From the NCBI GenBank assembly GCA_013397865.1, contig VZTI01003778.1, positions 966,008-1,030,007 of the forward strand: a stretch of DNA of 64,000 nucleotides. The letters are read 5' to 3'. Position numbers and translations under genes: made by a program. Shown here one piece after another: positions 37,982-49,103 of this stretch. Source of the DNA: Struthidea cinerea. Taxonomy: Eukaryota; Chordata; Aves; Passeriformes; Corcoracidae. Numbering within the stretch: the first letter of the stretch is position 1; every line of letters starts with the position of its first letter. The notes beneath the pieces are model-generated. The model made no database searches. It worked only from the letters and a program-made list of their open reading frames with translations, and was not told where the DNA came from.

Positions 37982-40126
37982 CGCCAACTCCACTTGACTG
38001 ACAAAGCCAAGTGACTTTGATTACATCACTGCCAATGGAGAACTCAGAGAGAAACAAGCACATCACAGAAACGAAACAATTACTGCTGGTTACTTCAAGC
38101 ACAACTTGGTGCACTCAAACCTTGATCCAAAGGCCTTGACCCTTCCTGCAGTGCCCCCAGTACCTTCATCCAGCCTCTCAGTAACAGGCTATCAAAGGCT
38201 GCACAGTGGATTAATTCCACTGGCTTTTCTGGAGCTGAGCGAGGCTGACAAATGAAATACGGCTTGCCTGTCTCAGTGTGGGTATTGTTTTCTGCACTGT
38301 AATGCAGCACAGGTGTTGCAGGCCAGGAAGGAGATGCACTGGCAGAAGCATGATAAGGGAGCTTGTGAAGGAAAGCATGCCATGGAAAGTTGGGGAGAGG
38401 AGGTGAGGCAAAGGACCCCCTTGGCCCCTGAGGGTGCTGCTGGGCCCTTGGCATTCCCCCAAGACTCACAGCATATCTCTAGGTACCATATGGTTTCAGG
38501 ATGCACTTCCTGTTCTTCTAAGGGGTGGAAGAGAAGGAGGAAGCGTCTACGTATGGAGAGAATAATTGCTTCCCTCTTCTGCTTCTTCTCCCCCTGTGCC
38601 CCGGGCATCAACTTTACACCGCCATAAGAACGAGGTGAGGTCTGATCTGTAAGGAGGCATTCGTAGATAAAACTTTGGCTGAAATGCATGGGAGAGCAGA
38701 GGGCAAAAGAGAAAACAGGATAGCAACCCTAGAAGCACATGGTGTATCTTGCAACAACTACAGCCTTGCTGGCATTGGATGGAAAAATGGAGAGTGAGCT
38801 CAGAGTTCCCCAGATCATCAGAATCGGGTTTATTCTGGTTTTAAGAAGCATCTGTCCTTTGTTTGCACCACACTGGTTTTGTAGTTGTGAAGGAGTCTGT
38901 GCTTTTGTGGCTGTACAAGCAATGACAGATTTGTTACTATCCACAGCCCAGCCCAGCCTGCCTTATCATACAGCTTTTACTGCACAGAACCGTCTCAGAA
39001 AATCTGTCAGTCTTCACCAAAAAGTATTACAACACATGATGAGTATCATTTGCAATTGTGAAATAATGTGAAAAATGGAGGCAATTTTGTTGTGATGCAT
39101 CACATTTCCTAGAATATAAGAATCTATGCTATTTCTAATAAGTTAATTAGAATTCAATTAAATTTTAAGTAGTGTGGATAGGGCACCGAGTCAAAAAAAG
39201 AAAAAAGGAAGGAAAGATGAAAGGGCTTGAAGTCTGCAAAAGCACTAGTCTATGGAAACTCCACCTAGAGGCAGATTTTCACACACATCTGTCAAAATAA
39301 GCAGCACAATATAGGCTCAGTTGAGGCAGTGGTGGGGTAACAAAGCCACTCAGTACATGCACAGGTTGATACATTGCTCCCTACCCTCATTATACCCACA
39401 GTCTCCAGATTACACGTGTGACTCCAGACAATATTTTTTCATTAGCAATCTGGATATGGTTACATAGAGAGCTTTAGCCCTGTCCTAATGAAAAACAAAG
39501 AAACCCTGCTGGTGGTCAAAAGTAAACTGGCTCTCAGGAAATTAGAAATTATATGCAGCAGTGTCTGTGTCACATGCTTGTCTAACTTTTCTCAAGAAAC
39601 TGCTTATTGACAAGCACAGGTGTAGTTCTCTTTTGGGTTGTCATTTTTTTTTTGTTTTATGTTTCCAGGGCCAGAATCACACTCAGAAGGCTGTCATTAG
39701 TCTCTAATTTGAGCTGAACTGGTAGGATCCGGCTCTTATTCTAGGATAAATGTCCCTATTTGAAGTGAAGATCATTCATTCATCTATTTCTTTCAGCAGG
39801 TAACCTGAAATGTGGAATGACAATTTAAAAACCTTATCTCAATGAATACATTCAATCAAATTACCTTAAACTTATCAAATAGTACCTTATAAAAAGGTTA
39901 TATCGTTTTACATAATTTGATACAGAATTAGCTATTCAATCTCAAGGTTTGAACTCATCTTTTCACAAAAGTTGCAGTAGGATATCTCAGCTATTTTGCT
40001 GTGCTTGCAATGTCAATGGAGGTGATCTTTCTGGGTCACATTTTTAGAGCTGTTCAAATGCTTAATTTCAGTGAAACCAACCTCTAAAAAGCTGGCCAAC
40101 TTCTTTTCGAATTAAGGCGAGAAATA

Positions 40127-40147
40127 GAAAAGAAAGAAAGAAAGAAG
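40127..40147. repeat. Short (GAAA)n microsatellite
   Basis: About four GAAA units, the last imperfect. Confidence 0.8.
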
Positions 40148-41637
40148 CTGATTTGAGGTGTTTAAATTGAAACATGGCAGTGTAGAGTATAGATCTCTTT
40201 CTCTTCTTTTCAAATGCTCTGTTTCAGTGTTCTACCCAGGATGAAAACCTCAGCCTTTGGGCTGCTCCACTCCAAGCAGGATTACCCACTTCAGCTTTCA
40301 CCAGTGTATTGTGTTGCACTCACATGGTTTTTTCCCTTTCCAGTTACAAAACTCCTTTGGGAATTTACATTAGCAAAGGTGTGACCACATGCATTCTGTG
40401 CAGTGGACTTAATTATACGTGTCCCAGTTAGTCTTTTGTTTTGCTTTTACGTTAATGAAAGTCAGAGGATTTCTTTGAAGCCCCACTAGAGTCAGTCAAG
40501 AGTAAGAGAAGATAAGCTTTTCATCCATACGTGGTAAAACCCAGGTTTAGTACCAGATCAGGAAGAACAGACTCATAGGAAAGTCAGTGCAGTAAATCCA
40601 CACCACATTTTGAGTTTTTGTTTTGATTTTTCCTTTTTTTTTTTTCCCATTTCAGTTCCTCTAGGAGCCCTACCAAGCCCCTTGCATTGACACCTGTGGA
40701 ACTTACTGCAGAAATCAAAGTAAGTCTATGGCTCACAAGGACAATTGTAATCTGAAGGGAATTTTCCACCATATCCCAAATAAAACATAAATGAACTGTT
40801 AAGTTCCAGACTGATTAAAGGAAATCCCTCTTCCTACTTGATTTTCTAAATGTTTCTGTGGAAAGCATTTTATGACAAGGAAGTATTTCTAAGCAAGATG
40901 CACATAAGCTTTAGGCACAAGGAATAAAAAAATTAACATTGTCATATACTGATAAAATACAGCTAATTTCTATATTGATTTGCTATATGTTTTCCTTCCT
41001 CCTCACTTTTTTTGTCCTCCTGTTTTCCTAAGTATTTGGTAGACTGAACATAAAGGATTTTTATAGAATCATTAGACATGTCACAGATTCGCTGTATTAT
41101 TGTCAAAAGCCATATTGAAAAGGACTTTGAAAAATAACTTATTTCCAGTGGATTCAGCTTTCCAAATTCCAAATGTTCACATCTCTATTTACTGTTACTT
41201 TAAATAGCTTCATTTCTGTGGATGGCTGATGAGCTTCCCAGATGGAATATGTAGCTTTATGTAGCTCTTGAGGTTCTCCTTTTGCTCTTTATGAAGAATA
41301 AAGGAAGAAAAATAGCTTTTAACTGGTAGGATTTTATGAAAAATAACTGTTCAGAAAATGGAAATATTTTAAGATAAAATGACCAGCTGAAGATTGTTGG
41401 CTGTAAAATATTTGGTTTGCTTTAATAAAAGATTTTAGCTAAAGATCAGATTATTTCTGTGCACAAAGGAAAGTAGCAGCATGACAGTACCTGATGGATT
41501 AAATGAGTGCGTAGTACACTCTTGTTTCACTGCTTTTTCTTAAATCACTTAAAGAACAGCTGCTGCATGCCAAAGAGATGTGAAGAACATGATCTGCCCT
41601 TGCAATCATATTATTTTCATTCTAAAACAGCAAGTTT

Positions 41638-41656
41638 AAAAAAAAAAAAAAAAAAA
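41638..41656. repeat. A19 homopolymer
   Basis: Nineteen consecutive A, the longest homopolymer in the window. The sequence upstream does not resemble a retrotransposon or a recognisable processed gene copy. Confidence 0.9.
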
Positions 41657-42523
41657 GAAGTCATGTTTCTTCTCTATTCAGAAAGCTTTTCATTGAAGAA
41701 CCTGAAAAATAATTTTTCATTGCAGCTTTGGCTACAACCCAAGCATTCAAACCAATGGAAACAGAAGTCCAGCCTGTGATTCCACCCACCGTTATAAGTG
41801 CCTTCCTTTTACAAACTGGATTTTTGGGTAGATTTTCTTTGGAAAGTTCTAAAGATTTCCTGAAATTCTTGAAAAAAAATAGAAGTGAGAAGAACTGAAT
41901 AAAGATGGAGTGTTTGTCTTTTAGTTCAGATAGAGCAACTAAGTCAGAAAGATGTCATCTGGCTAAAAGATGTTTTTAAGTGTCATGGTTAAAGAGCTTG
42001 CTCAAAAGACCACTGAAATGAAAAAAAAAAACCTCAAACAACCCTTAGTGTCTTTCATGCATTTTGAAGCAGGACATAAGCATGAGGAAAAAAAATACTA
42101 GAGTTGCAGACTAATCTTCTGTTCACATTTGGGATTAAACTCTGCTCCATATGAGACTGCTAAGGTCCATAATAAATAGTTTGAGGCTACCACAGAGATG
42201 GAAAAGCAAGGGAGATTAGGGGCACTCATTTTTATTTCATTCGTTCATAGCATAGCCTGCAAGACAACAACAGAAAGGGGAAACAACTTTGTATTTATTA
42301 TTATGGCTGAGCCGTATGTAATAAATTATGGAAGAAAAAAAGGCTGAGGGATAATTGACTGAAAAAACAAATGTCAGTTAAAGTAAACACAGCAGTTTCC
42401 ACTGAACCTATTTGTAAAAATGTCAAAGGAGTTGAGTTGTTTTCCTTCACAATATTTGTGCTGGTATAAAGGGACTGTGGTTTAATTAAATTTCCCCACA
42501 GAGACTAGGTATTCCACTAGATG

Positions 42524-42537
42524 TCACTTTGAGACTT
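42524..42537 (+). promoter_or_regulatory. CTCF-type motif (candidate, weak)
   Basis: CCACTAGATGTCAC matches the CTCF core except for T in place of the second G of the GG pair. It lies eight bases before the ATG of the GC-richer open patch. Confidence 0.2.
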
Positions 42538-42544
42538 TGCTAAG

Positions 42545-43056
42545 ATGAAGGACAGCATCCTGATGAACGGATGCATCATCCCCCCCTGCAAAGAGCTGAG
42601 AGCTGTCTTGCAGCAGGAGCCCCTGGTCAGGATGTGCCTCAAGCACAATGAGGCTGCTTACGGATGCATGACCACCTGCCAGGAGAAGAGCTGCCACCTA
42701 GACATGTGTGCTAGCAAAGATTATCCAACCACTAAAATCTTTTTTACTGCCCTCAAGGGAAGGAATGAGAAGACCACTGTCTTTGCCAGCAATCCATCCT
42801 GTCCTCCCTTGCAGTGACAGTGAGAACAGGGTCAGGCTTGGTAGGAAGTGGGATGGCTTTTGTGCAGATCCCCTGGGCTTCCACAGGAGATCTGATGGAT
42901 CCAAGCAAAGTACTGATCCAGAAACTGCCCCAAACATCTCTCATCCCTCACCAGCAGGAACCAGGTACTAGCCCTGACGTGTGCGCATCTTCCCAGGCCA
43001 CATTACAGGCAACAGAAAGCAAATTTAAACCATCTCCAAAAAAAGGAAGTAGATGA
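42545..43056 (+). other. GC-richer open patch, unrecognised; possible decayed gene copy
   Basis: A plus-strand frame of 90 codons runs from a true ATG at 42545 to TGA at 42817. Two other plus frames stay open for 80-87 codons onward to 43056 (42708-42971 and 42814-43056). GC content is visibly above the flanks. The first frame is cysteine-rich (about nine Cys in 90). Its middle part (KELRAVL ... NEAA ... CHLDMCAS) loosely recalls the L7Ae/GADD45 or ribosomal protein S12 fold, but spacing and identity are too poor to claim homology. Change of frame across the patch would fit a decayed retrocopy or exon, or chance. Confidence 0.2.
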
Positions 43057-43863
43057 CTTGAACCTTGTTTTGGAGCTGCCCTGTTCTTTTGGCAACTGAC
43101 CATTTATTTAACACACCAAACAAAGGATAACAAGGTTTCTCTAAATATCATATGCAGAATACTGATTTACAATAGGGAAAGAAAAATGTAGAAGGCTTGC
43201 TCTTTTAAAGGTAGGTGAAAAGTGAATGACATGTCTCTGTTCCCTGTAAGGCAATAAAAGAGTCACCACAGTGGCAGAACCCTGCCTTTTTAGCTGAGTC
43301 TAAAGAGGCTTAATATTAATCAAAAAAAGTGAGAGCAAACCTAGACAAAACCCACTTCATACCCTCTAACAATGCTGGCACACAGATGTCTCTGCGTGGA
43401 GCAGGACATTGTGTTTGCACCTACACTCAGCTGTGATAATCACACAGAATAGGCTGCCGGGACAAAAAGATCCAGGAAATGTTAAACAAAAAACGAAAAA
43501 GGCAAAAAGCACAAAGAAATATGTCTGCACATTAAATACAATCTACCACATCTACTGCCAAGGGTGCCGGCCCAAAGCTCCAGCAAGCTGCATACTGTTT
43601 GTGTTGTCAACAAGCAGCAGCTTTTGTACCTATGCACGTTTGTTTACTAAATATATGAAAACAATGGAGCTCAATTAAAACTAGATTAGCCACACATGTA
43701 CCAAAGGAATGTGTACTTAACTGACTGTGGTGAATCTGGCTGCTATTCAATCCCCTGGAGAGGCTGCTCTGGCATGTCTGCTGAGGCCTCATTGGTCTCC
43801 TGTCTAGGCACAGCGGTGGTTATGGCTCCTGGAGAATATATTAAATGGATTGTATAATAACCA
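43057..43863. other. Non-coding stretch, no gene seen
   Basis: Unique-looking sequence. The right half (about 43690-43863) is dense and non-repetitive and leads into the CpG cluster. Confidence 0.6.
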
Positions 43864-43995
43864 TTGGGCAGATGTTGGAAGAGCAGAAGTTTGCTGCGAA
43901 GGCGCAGATGGGGCGGCAGATTATCCGGGGAAGGCAACCATGAGCTGATGGGTTCATTTCCATTATTGCTTGGCAACGCACGGCGTGCGTCACCA
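43864..43995. promoter_or_regulatory. Small CpG cluster with RFX-like site (candidate element)
   Basis: Eight CpG dinucleotides fall within 43897-43989 in a window otherwise poor in CpG. An RFX-like element, ATTGCT-T-GGCAAC, lies at 43965-43977, with another GGCAAC half-site at 43933-43938. Overlapping its right edge is a perfect inverted repeat, ACGCAC-GGC-GTGCGT, at 43976-43990. It is far too short for a CpG island. It could be a small enhancer or an unmethylated conserved element. The 134-codon open frame across it (43864-44268) begins with TTG, not ATG, and is unrecognised. Confidence 0.3.
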
Positions 43996-45369
43996 GACAG
44001 GCTGGAAAACCCCCTTCAAGGAACCAAAGGGAACGCTTGCACAGGGAAAAGATTTACACAGGAATACTGTCAACTGTGCAAGCCTATGGGAAGAATGGCT
44101 GAGAAGGTTTCTACTTCTGAATTTTTTAATGAAAAAAAGAGAGTGTGCAAGCAAGTAAAACAGCAGGCTATGAAAGCATACCTGAAAAATTATAGAATTA
44201 AGTACATTTCCTGCCAAAGGCTTCAGGTCCTCAATAACAGAGTCCTTCTAAACAAGAATCTGAATTAGAGCTGTGTCCAGCCTAGTTCCTTTGATCTAAG
44301 CAATTCCTTCAGTCAAAATATTTAAATCAAAGATTTGCAAATAAGTCCAAGATTTATGCTGAATTAGTTCAAAATCTTTTGGTAGCTAGGTAGGTAACTG
44401 ATTTAGGATTAGCAGCTACTAGTTTGAGATAGACAAAAGACACTTCAGGGATTTTTTTTTTTTTCAGATTCCCTTGTGAAGGGCTCAGAGAAATTATATA
44501 CCACTTTGGAAGAATGGTTTTAGATTTATTTTACTCACCAAGCCCATAACTTCTATTACTTAGAAATATATGATTAAGATGATAATTTCAGTGACAAATT
44601 GATATAAAAATTACAGAAACTGTATATGAGTTAGATAATCTCACAAAAAGGTTTTGGCTTTTTTTTTCTTTACAAAGAAAAGAAATGTGGAAACATTTTA
44701 TCAGCCATAATTAATTGTTTTGTTGCTTCTGCTGGTGAATACAGCTTCAAAAATGATCATGAAGCATTTCTTGTATGTGACAGCTGGTTTGCTGGGGAAC
44801 CTATCCAGTTTTTGACAATAAAATTACAACACATATCTGCAATGCTATATTTGAAGCACTCTGCAAAGAATTAACTAATCATTTTAGCAACCTTACCAAA
44901 ATGGTTTTTGTTTGTCCACCCAACTAATGCAGATGAGTCAAGGAGAGATTGGGGATACTCCCCAAAAGAGCAATTCAGTATTTGTTAGATGTATAATCAG
45001 AAACTCATACTAGGGGTATCCTTTTCTAACGACACAAATGAATTCTCTTTTCTTATTAAGGTAACACAACTAGACTCTAATATTCTAACTTAATGTCCAT
45101 AAACTCCAATAATTATCCAATATTTTTTTCTAATAAAAGCTAATATCATTAACTAATGATAATGATAATTAATGATAATTTTACCTTTGGTAAAAGTCTT
45201 GTAGGCTCTAAATAGAAAGAAATAAAATTTTTTAAAAAATCCCACAAACCTAACCTTTCAAAGAAATGCTCAGTTATCCCATAAATATAGTTACAGAAGT
45301 ACTTTCATTCTCTAAAATTCAATTGTTTTGCTAAGTGTTTCTATAATATGGCAAGAAAATGATGCAGAG
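43996..45369. other. AT-rich non-coding stretch, no gene seen
   Basis: No gene recognised. It holds a T13 run at 44452-44464 and a short ATAATG-type simple repeat at 45151-45181. Confidence 0.65.
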
Positions 45370-45432
45370 GAAATCCAGGGTCCACGTAAATCAATGGAAA
45401 TTTACAGGCTTCAGTGGAGCCAGGATTTTACC
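45370..45432 (+). repeat. Possible ancient sauropsid interspersed repeat
   Basis: The phrases AATCAATGGAAATTTACAGG and GCTTCAGTGGAGCCAGGATT resemble, from memory, an old repeat frequent in bird, turtle and crocodile DNA (CCATTGACTTCAATGG... followed by GAGCCAGGATTTCACC). I cannot name the family or run a search. Confidence 0.3.
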
Positions 45433-45440
45433 ATATTAGG
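45431..45440. promoter_or_regulatory. CArG box (SRF-type motif, candidate)
   Basis: CCATATTAGG is a perfect CC(A/T)6GG element with the same core as the FOS serum response element. An Ets-like CAGGAT lies 4 bp to the left and ACATCT lies 3 bp to the right, also reminiscent of that element but with different spacing. No promoter is visible nearby. Confidence 0.35.
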
Positions 45441-45873
45441 AATGACATCTCTAGGCATGTATTAAATTTGCATACAGATTGTTGGGTCCACATCCTGTGC
45501 CTTCCATAGTGCTTACTTTCCTATAAACATGCAGTTTCCTTGGCTTTTGGCACAAAGAGTAGATACAGTGTTTTGGGGTGTGGGAAATGCAGCACACTTT
45601 TTTCATAAGATATACAAGCATGTTCCTATTTTCAGATTAGAAATATTCTTAATGATTTGATAGGATGGGCTATGAATGGAGAGAGATGGTGAAATTAGAA
45701 CCTTTATGAAATGGAGTAAAAGGTTTCTTTTTACATTGCCACTTTCAGAGAAGTGACACACAGATCTTTAGTGTTATATTTTGTGTTCTCAGTTACCTAT
45801 CTTATGTCTGATGGGTGCAGAAAGTGACAACTTATAGAAAAGAAGGATGTTTCATGTATACCTACATACACAC

Positions 45874-45888
45874 AGAGAGAGAGAGAGA
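45874..45888. repeat. Short (GA)n microsatellite
   Basis: About seven GA units in a row. Confidence 0.85.
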
Positions 45889-48450
45889 AGATCACGTACA
45901 TCTATTTAATATGGAACCACACAGTACTTTAGAATAACAGTGATCTGATAAAATCTGACCAGCAGGATTAGTAGAAAATAATTATGAAGACAATAGACTG
46001 TATTTTAAAATGGCAAACATACTGATGTTTAACCTACTAATATATTCCGTTTAGTTTATAATTCTAGAAATTATTGTGTTATGCACTACCAAATATCCTG
46101 ATTAAAAAATCAAATCATTTGACTGGCTTATTCAGGCACTGCCACTGGGAAGAAAAACACCCATCAGACAATAGAATTACACTCTCCTCAATATCCAAGA
46201 AACATCTCATTTACACTCCTGCAAGCATGTGAAATTATGTCTTTCATTCTCACACTGAATGTTTGTAAAAAGGTCACTCTGCAGGCCTGATTTTGGGAGA
46301 TGTACCCTCTCCAAGATTTTTAGATATTTATCTCCTGTATGTTAACATTTCCTGAAGGCTGCCTCTCTCACTTCATTCATTTTTGTTTAGCCACATACAC
46401 ATATTAAAAATTGATTTGACTTGATTTGAGCACTTTGGGATCTGTCTGCTGATGGAAGGACATTCTAGTGGTGGCAATGCTGTTTCAGTCTAATTTAGAT
46501 TCTATTAATAGGTAAATGTACTCCTGTCATACATCTACTTTGCCGTTGACCTACCAGAATTCATTAGACTCCTGGTTCAATCTCAATGATTTTCTTTCAC
46601 CTTAATATATCTGAGAAGTGGTTATATGAGACCATTGCATTGGTTCGACTACTAAAAGTTAATGTAAACTGCAAAATGCTAACAGGTCTCTGAAAGCTTT
46701 GGCTGTGCTATGTTGCATTTTTCTTTTTCAGCAGAGGGAATAATGCCTGAAGATGGAGCTGTTTACAAACTTCTGGAGGACAAAAGGGAACATATTTAGT
46801 TGTAACACAAACTTAACTGAAACAGACATTGTAGTTACTTTTATTATGTATAAATCTATCTGTTGTTTTCCTAAACACTATAATAAATCTGGAAAGTATG
46901 GGTATACAATATATGCATGTTTTCCACAAGTACTTATAAAAGGTTTTATTCCAGTAGTGAAGACATCAATGAAACATTAAATGAATGTTAACTGACAAGA
47001 GGCTTGACTTTTACCAATATATTATTTATGTATGATTTCTAATAGATCTCAAAGTCTTCAACTGGAGTTCTTGATTTTTCTATATTTTACGCCTATGTGT
47101 GGTCATACTGATTAGATTTTGTCACCATGTCATATTCATAGCTGACCTCTTTCCATTAATCATGCCAGAAAAGCTGTTATGTGCAGCTACAGATGTCAAT
47201 CTTTTCTTGCCTTCTGCAAATCCAAGTTTATCCCCATGAGAGGGGATTTTCAAAGCTGGTTCAATGTAGCCAGAAAGTCATATGCTTGTATAGGATTTCT
47301 TTTTTTCAGCATGGCCACAGGTACAACATCTACACCCTTTTTTTTGGTGGACTTCTTGCTCGCATTCTCAAGATAAGCAGTACACAAATACTGGAAGAAT
47401 CAGGGCCTAAGTAATTATAAAACCTGTTCAAGTACATAAATAAACACGTTATGTGCACATTCAGCATAGTCTCCAGTATGGTCTACAGTATCTGCACCTA
47501 TGTCTTCCTAGAAACGTGAAGGGTTTGCTCAGGTCCCTGTGATTGCTTCACTGACAGCCATTCATGTGACTCTCACCTTCCTTCCAACAAAATTCACAAT
47601 GTAAGCACTGCCTGAACATGCCCAATCCATTACTCACTTTAAATGGATGATCCACCTAGCTGATGTACAATTACTATTTCTTGTTGGGCTGTTAGACAAA
47701 GTTTTTGCTTTGTAATAAATTGTACTATTCTCACAAAAGCACACGCTGCCTTTTTTTTTCAGTTGTACTAGTTTAATAAAGAGATTTTAATCAAGCTTCT
47801 GTGCTGTCATCAAAAAATTAAATCTTACCTGGTTATATTCATATAACAAGCTGTCAGCTAATTTTTTTATCTAACTTTTTAAAGAGCACTGCATAAATAA
47901 TTCAAAATACCATCTACACCTTCTCTAATTACCAGACTTAAATCCTGAGGCTTCATCAAGTCTCAAAACAAAAACAAAGTAAGAAGCAATACCTAAGGTG
48001 GTCTTTACTCTTTAGGATAACTGCCATCAAACGTACCTACAAATACTTTTAATTTTGGATCACAAAAACTGCTTTTATTTTTGTACACATGACCAAGAAG
48101 GTCCAGCAGTCATTGCCAACATTTGGAATTGCCAGTGAATATAAAAGGTTAATTTGGTCAAAGGATTGTCAGCAACCACAAAGAAAATTCTGAATTCAGA
48201 TCCATGCAAGACCACACAGTTGAAGTTTACAGGAGGTTTAAACTGTACCTTTGGCCTTTCTGGCACTGGCAATTTCTGGCCAATGTCCTTCACAAAAAAT
48301 CTGGCAGCAGTTCCCTACTCTGATTTAATTTGCCAGCACCAAGGTGTATAACAATAGAGCACAGTGACAGGAATGACTGTTGAATAAAAAGACAATTAAC
48401 TGCTTAGGGTCGACTGAGGGAAGACAGTCAGTATGCAAATCAGAGAACTG

Positions 48451-48480
48451 CAGCAGCTCTGCCAGCAGCTCTGCCAGCAG
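48451..48480. repeat. 12-bp minisatellite, 2.5 units
   Basis: CAGCAGCTCTGC occurs twice in tandem plus a half unit, without mismatch. A perfect octamer ATGCAAAT lies 10 bases to the left at 48433-48440. Confidence 0.85.
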
Positions 48481-48915
48481 CCTCCTGGCTTTCCAGGTGC
48501 CTCAATTTGTGCACAGAGCTCAGGCAAAGTCATGCAGCCCACACTGTGGGAATCCATTCTTAACTACAAGGAAGATGCAGAACACAGGAGGAAGATCTGT
48601 GTCTGAAAGGAAGTGTTCCCCTTCATCTACTTCCCTGTCATGCCCAATGCTCTCAAGGAAGTTTTTCTAAACTCTATACAAGCCTTAGCTTTACCTTTGG
48701 GTGGAGGCAATGAGATAATTTCTCTGCATGTTCTAATATGTCTTGCAGATTTTTGCTCATCTTCTCACCACTGAGATAGTTTGATCTGATTCATTCAGCA
48801 AATGAGTGAATCAGTGGTTATTTGGATGTATTGAAGAGCAATCTACTAATTTCTCATCTTTCAATCTGCTCATTGTACTGAATCTGCTCATTACATCAGC
48901 AGTCTATTGTGGCCC

Positions 48916-48943
48916 TTTTTTTTTTGATTTTTTTTTTTTTTTT
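48916..48943. repeat. T-rich simple repeat
   Basis: Ten T, GA, then sixteen T. Confidence 0.9.
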
Positions 48944-49074
48944 ACATTTTCTTATTTCAAAACAGTCCTGAAAAATCTCATTTGCTCCATGACATTTTTT
49001 TGTAATTCTACAAGACCTCTTTGATCAGTGATATCCTTAGGTTTGAATAAGTGTTGTCCTTGGGAGACTAAAGT

Positions 49075-49103
49075 GGGGAAAGAGAAAAGGGAAAAGGAAG
49101 AAA
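49075..49103. repeat. 29-base homopurine run
   Basis: Only A and G for 29 bases on the plus strand, without a fixed unit. It is a mirror-like G/A mix that could form triplex DNA in principle. Confidence 0.8.

Larger units (their letters stand above)
37982..42523. other. Non-coding stretch with GC-richer patch at 38.1-38.7 kb
   Basis: No gene recognised. At 38095-38689 three minus frames (83-138 codons) and a 104-codon plus frame overlap in a GC-richer patch; none shows a domain. A 110-codon plus frame at 38739-39071 is likewise unrecognised. Simple sequence includes a purine-rich tract at 39192-39226, a short GAAA repeat at 40127-40147, a T run around 40627-40646 and an A19 run at 41638-41656. 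Confidence 0.65.

Noticed and set aside
38095..38689. Overlapping minus frames of 83, 124 and 138 codons and a 104-codon plus frame
   Set aside because: Several phases and both strands are open together because the patch is GC-richer; none shows a family signature.
43864..44268. 134-codon plus frame through the CpG cluster
   Set aside because: The first codon is TTG; the basic N-terminal part and lysine-rich end match nothing I know. The DNA features of the patch are more notable than the frame.
46068..46084. Heat-shock-element-like palindrome around TTCTAGAA
   Set aside because: Only two subunits are present, with a one-base shift breaking the wider symmetry; too weak to call.
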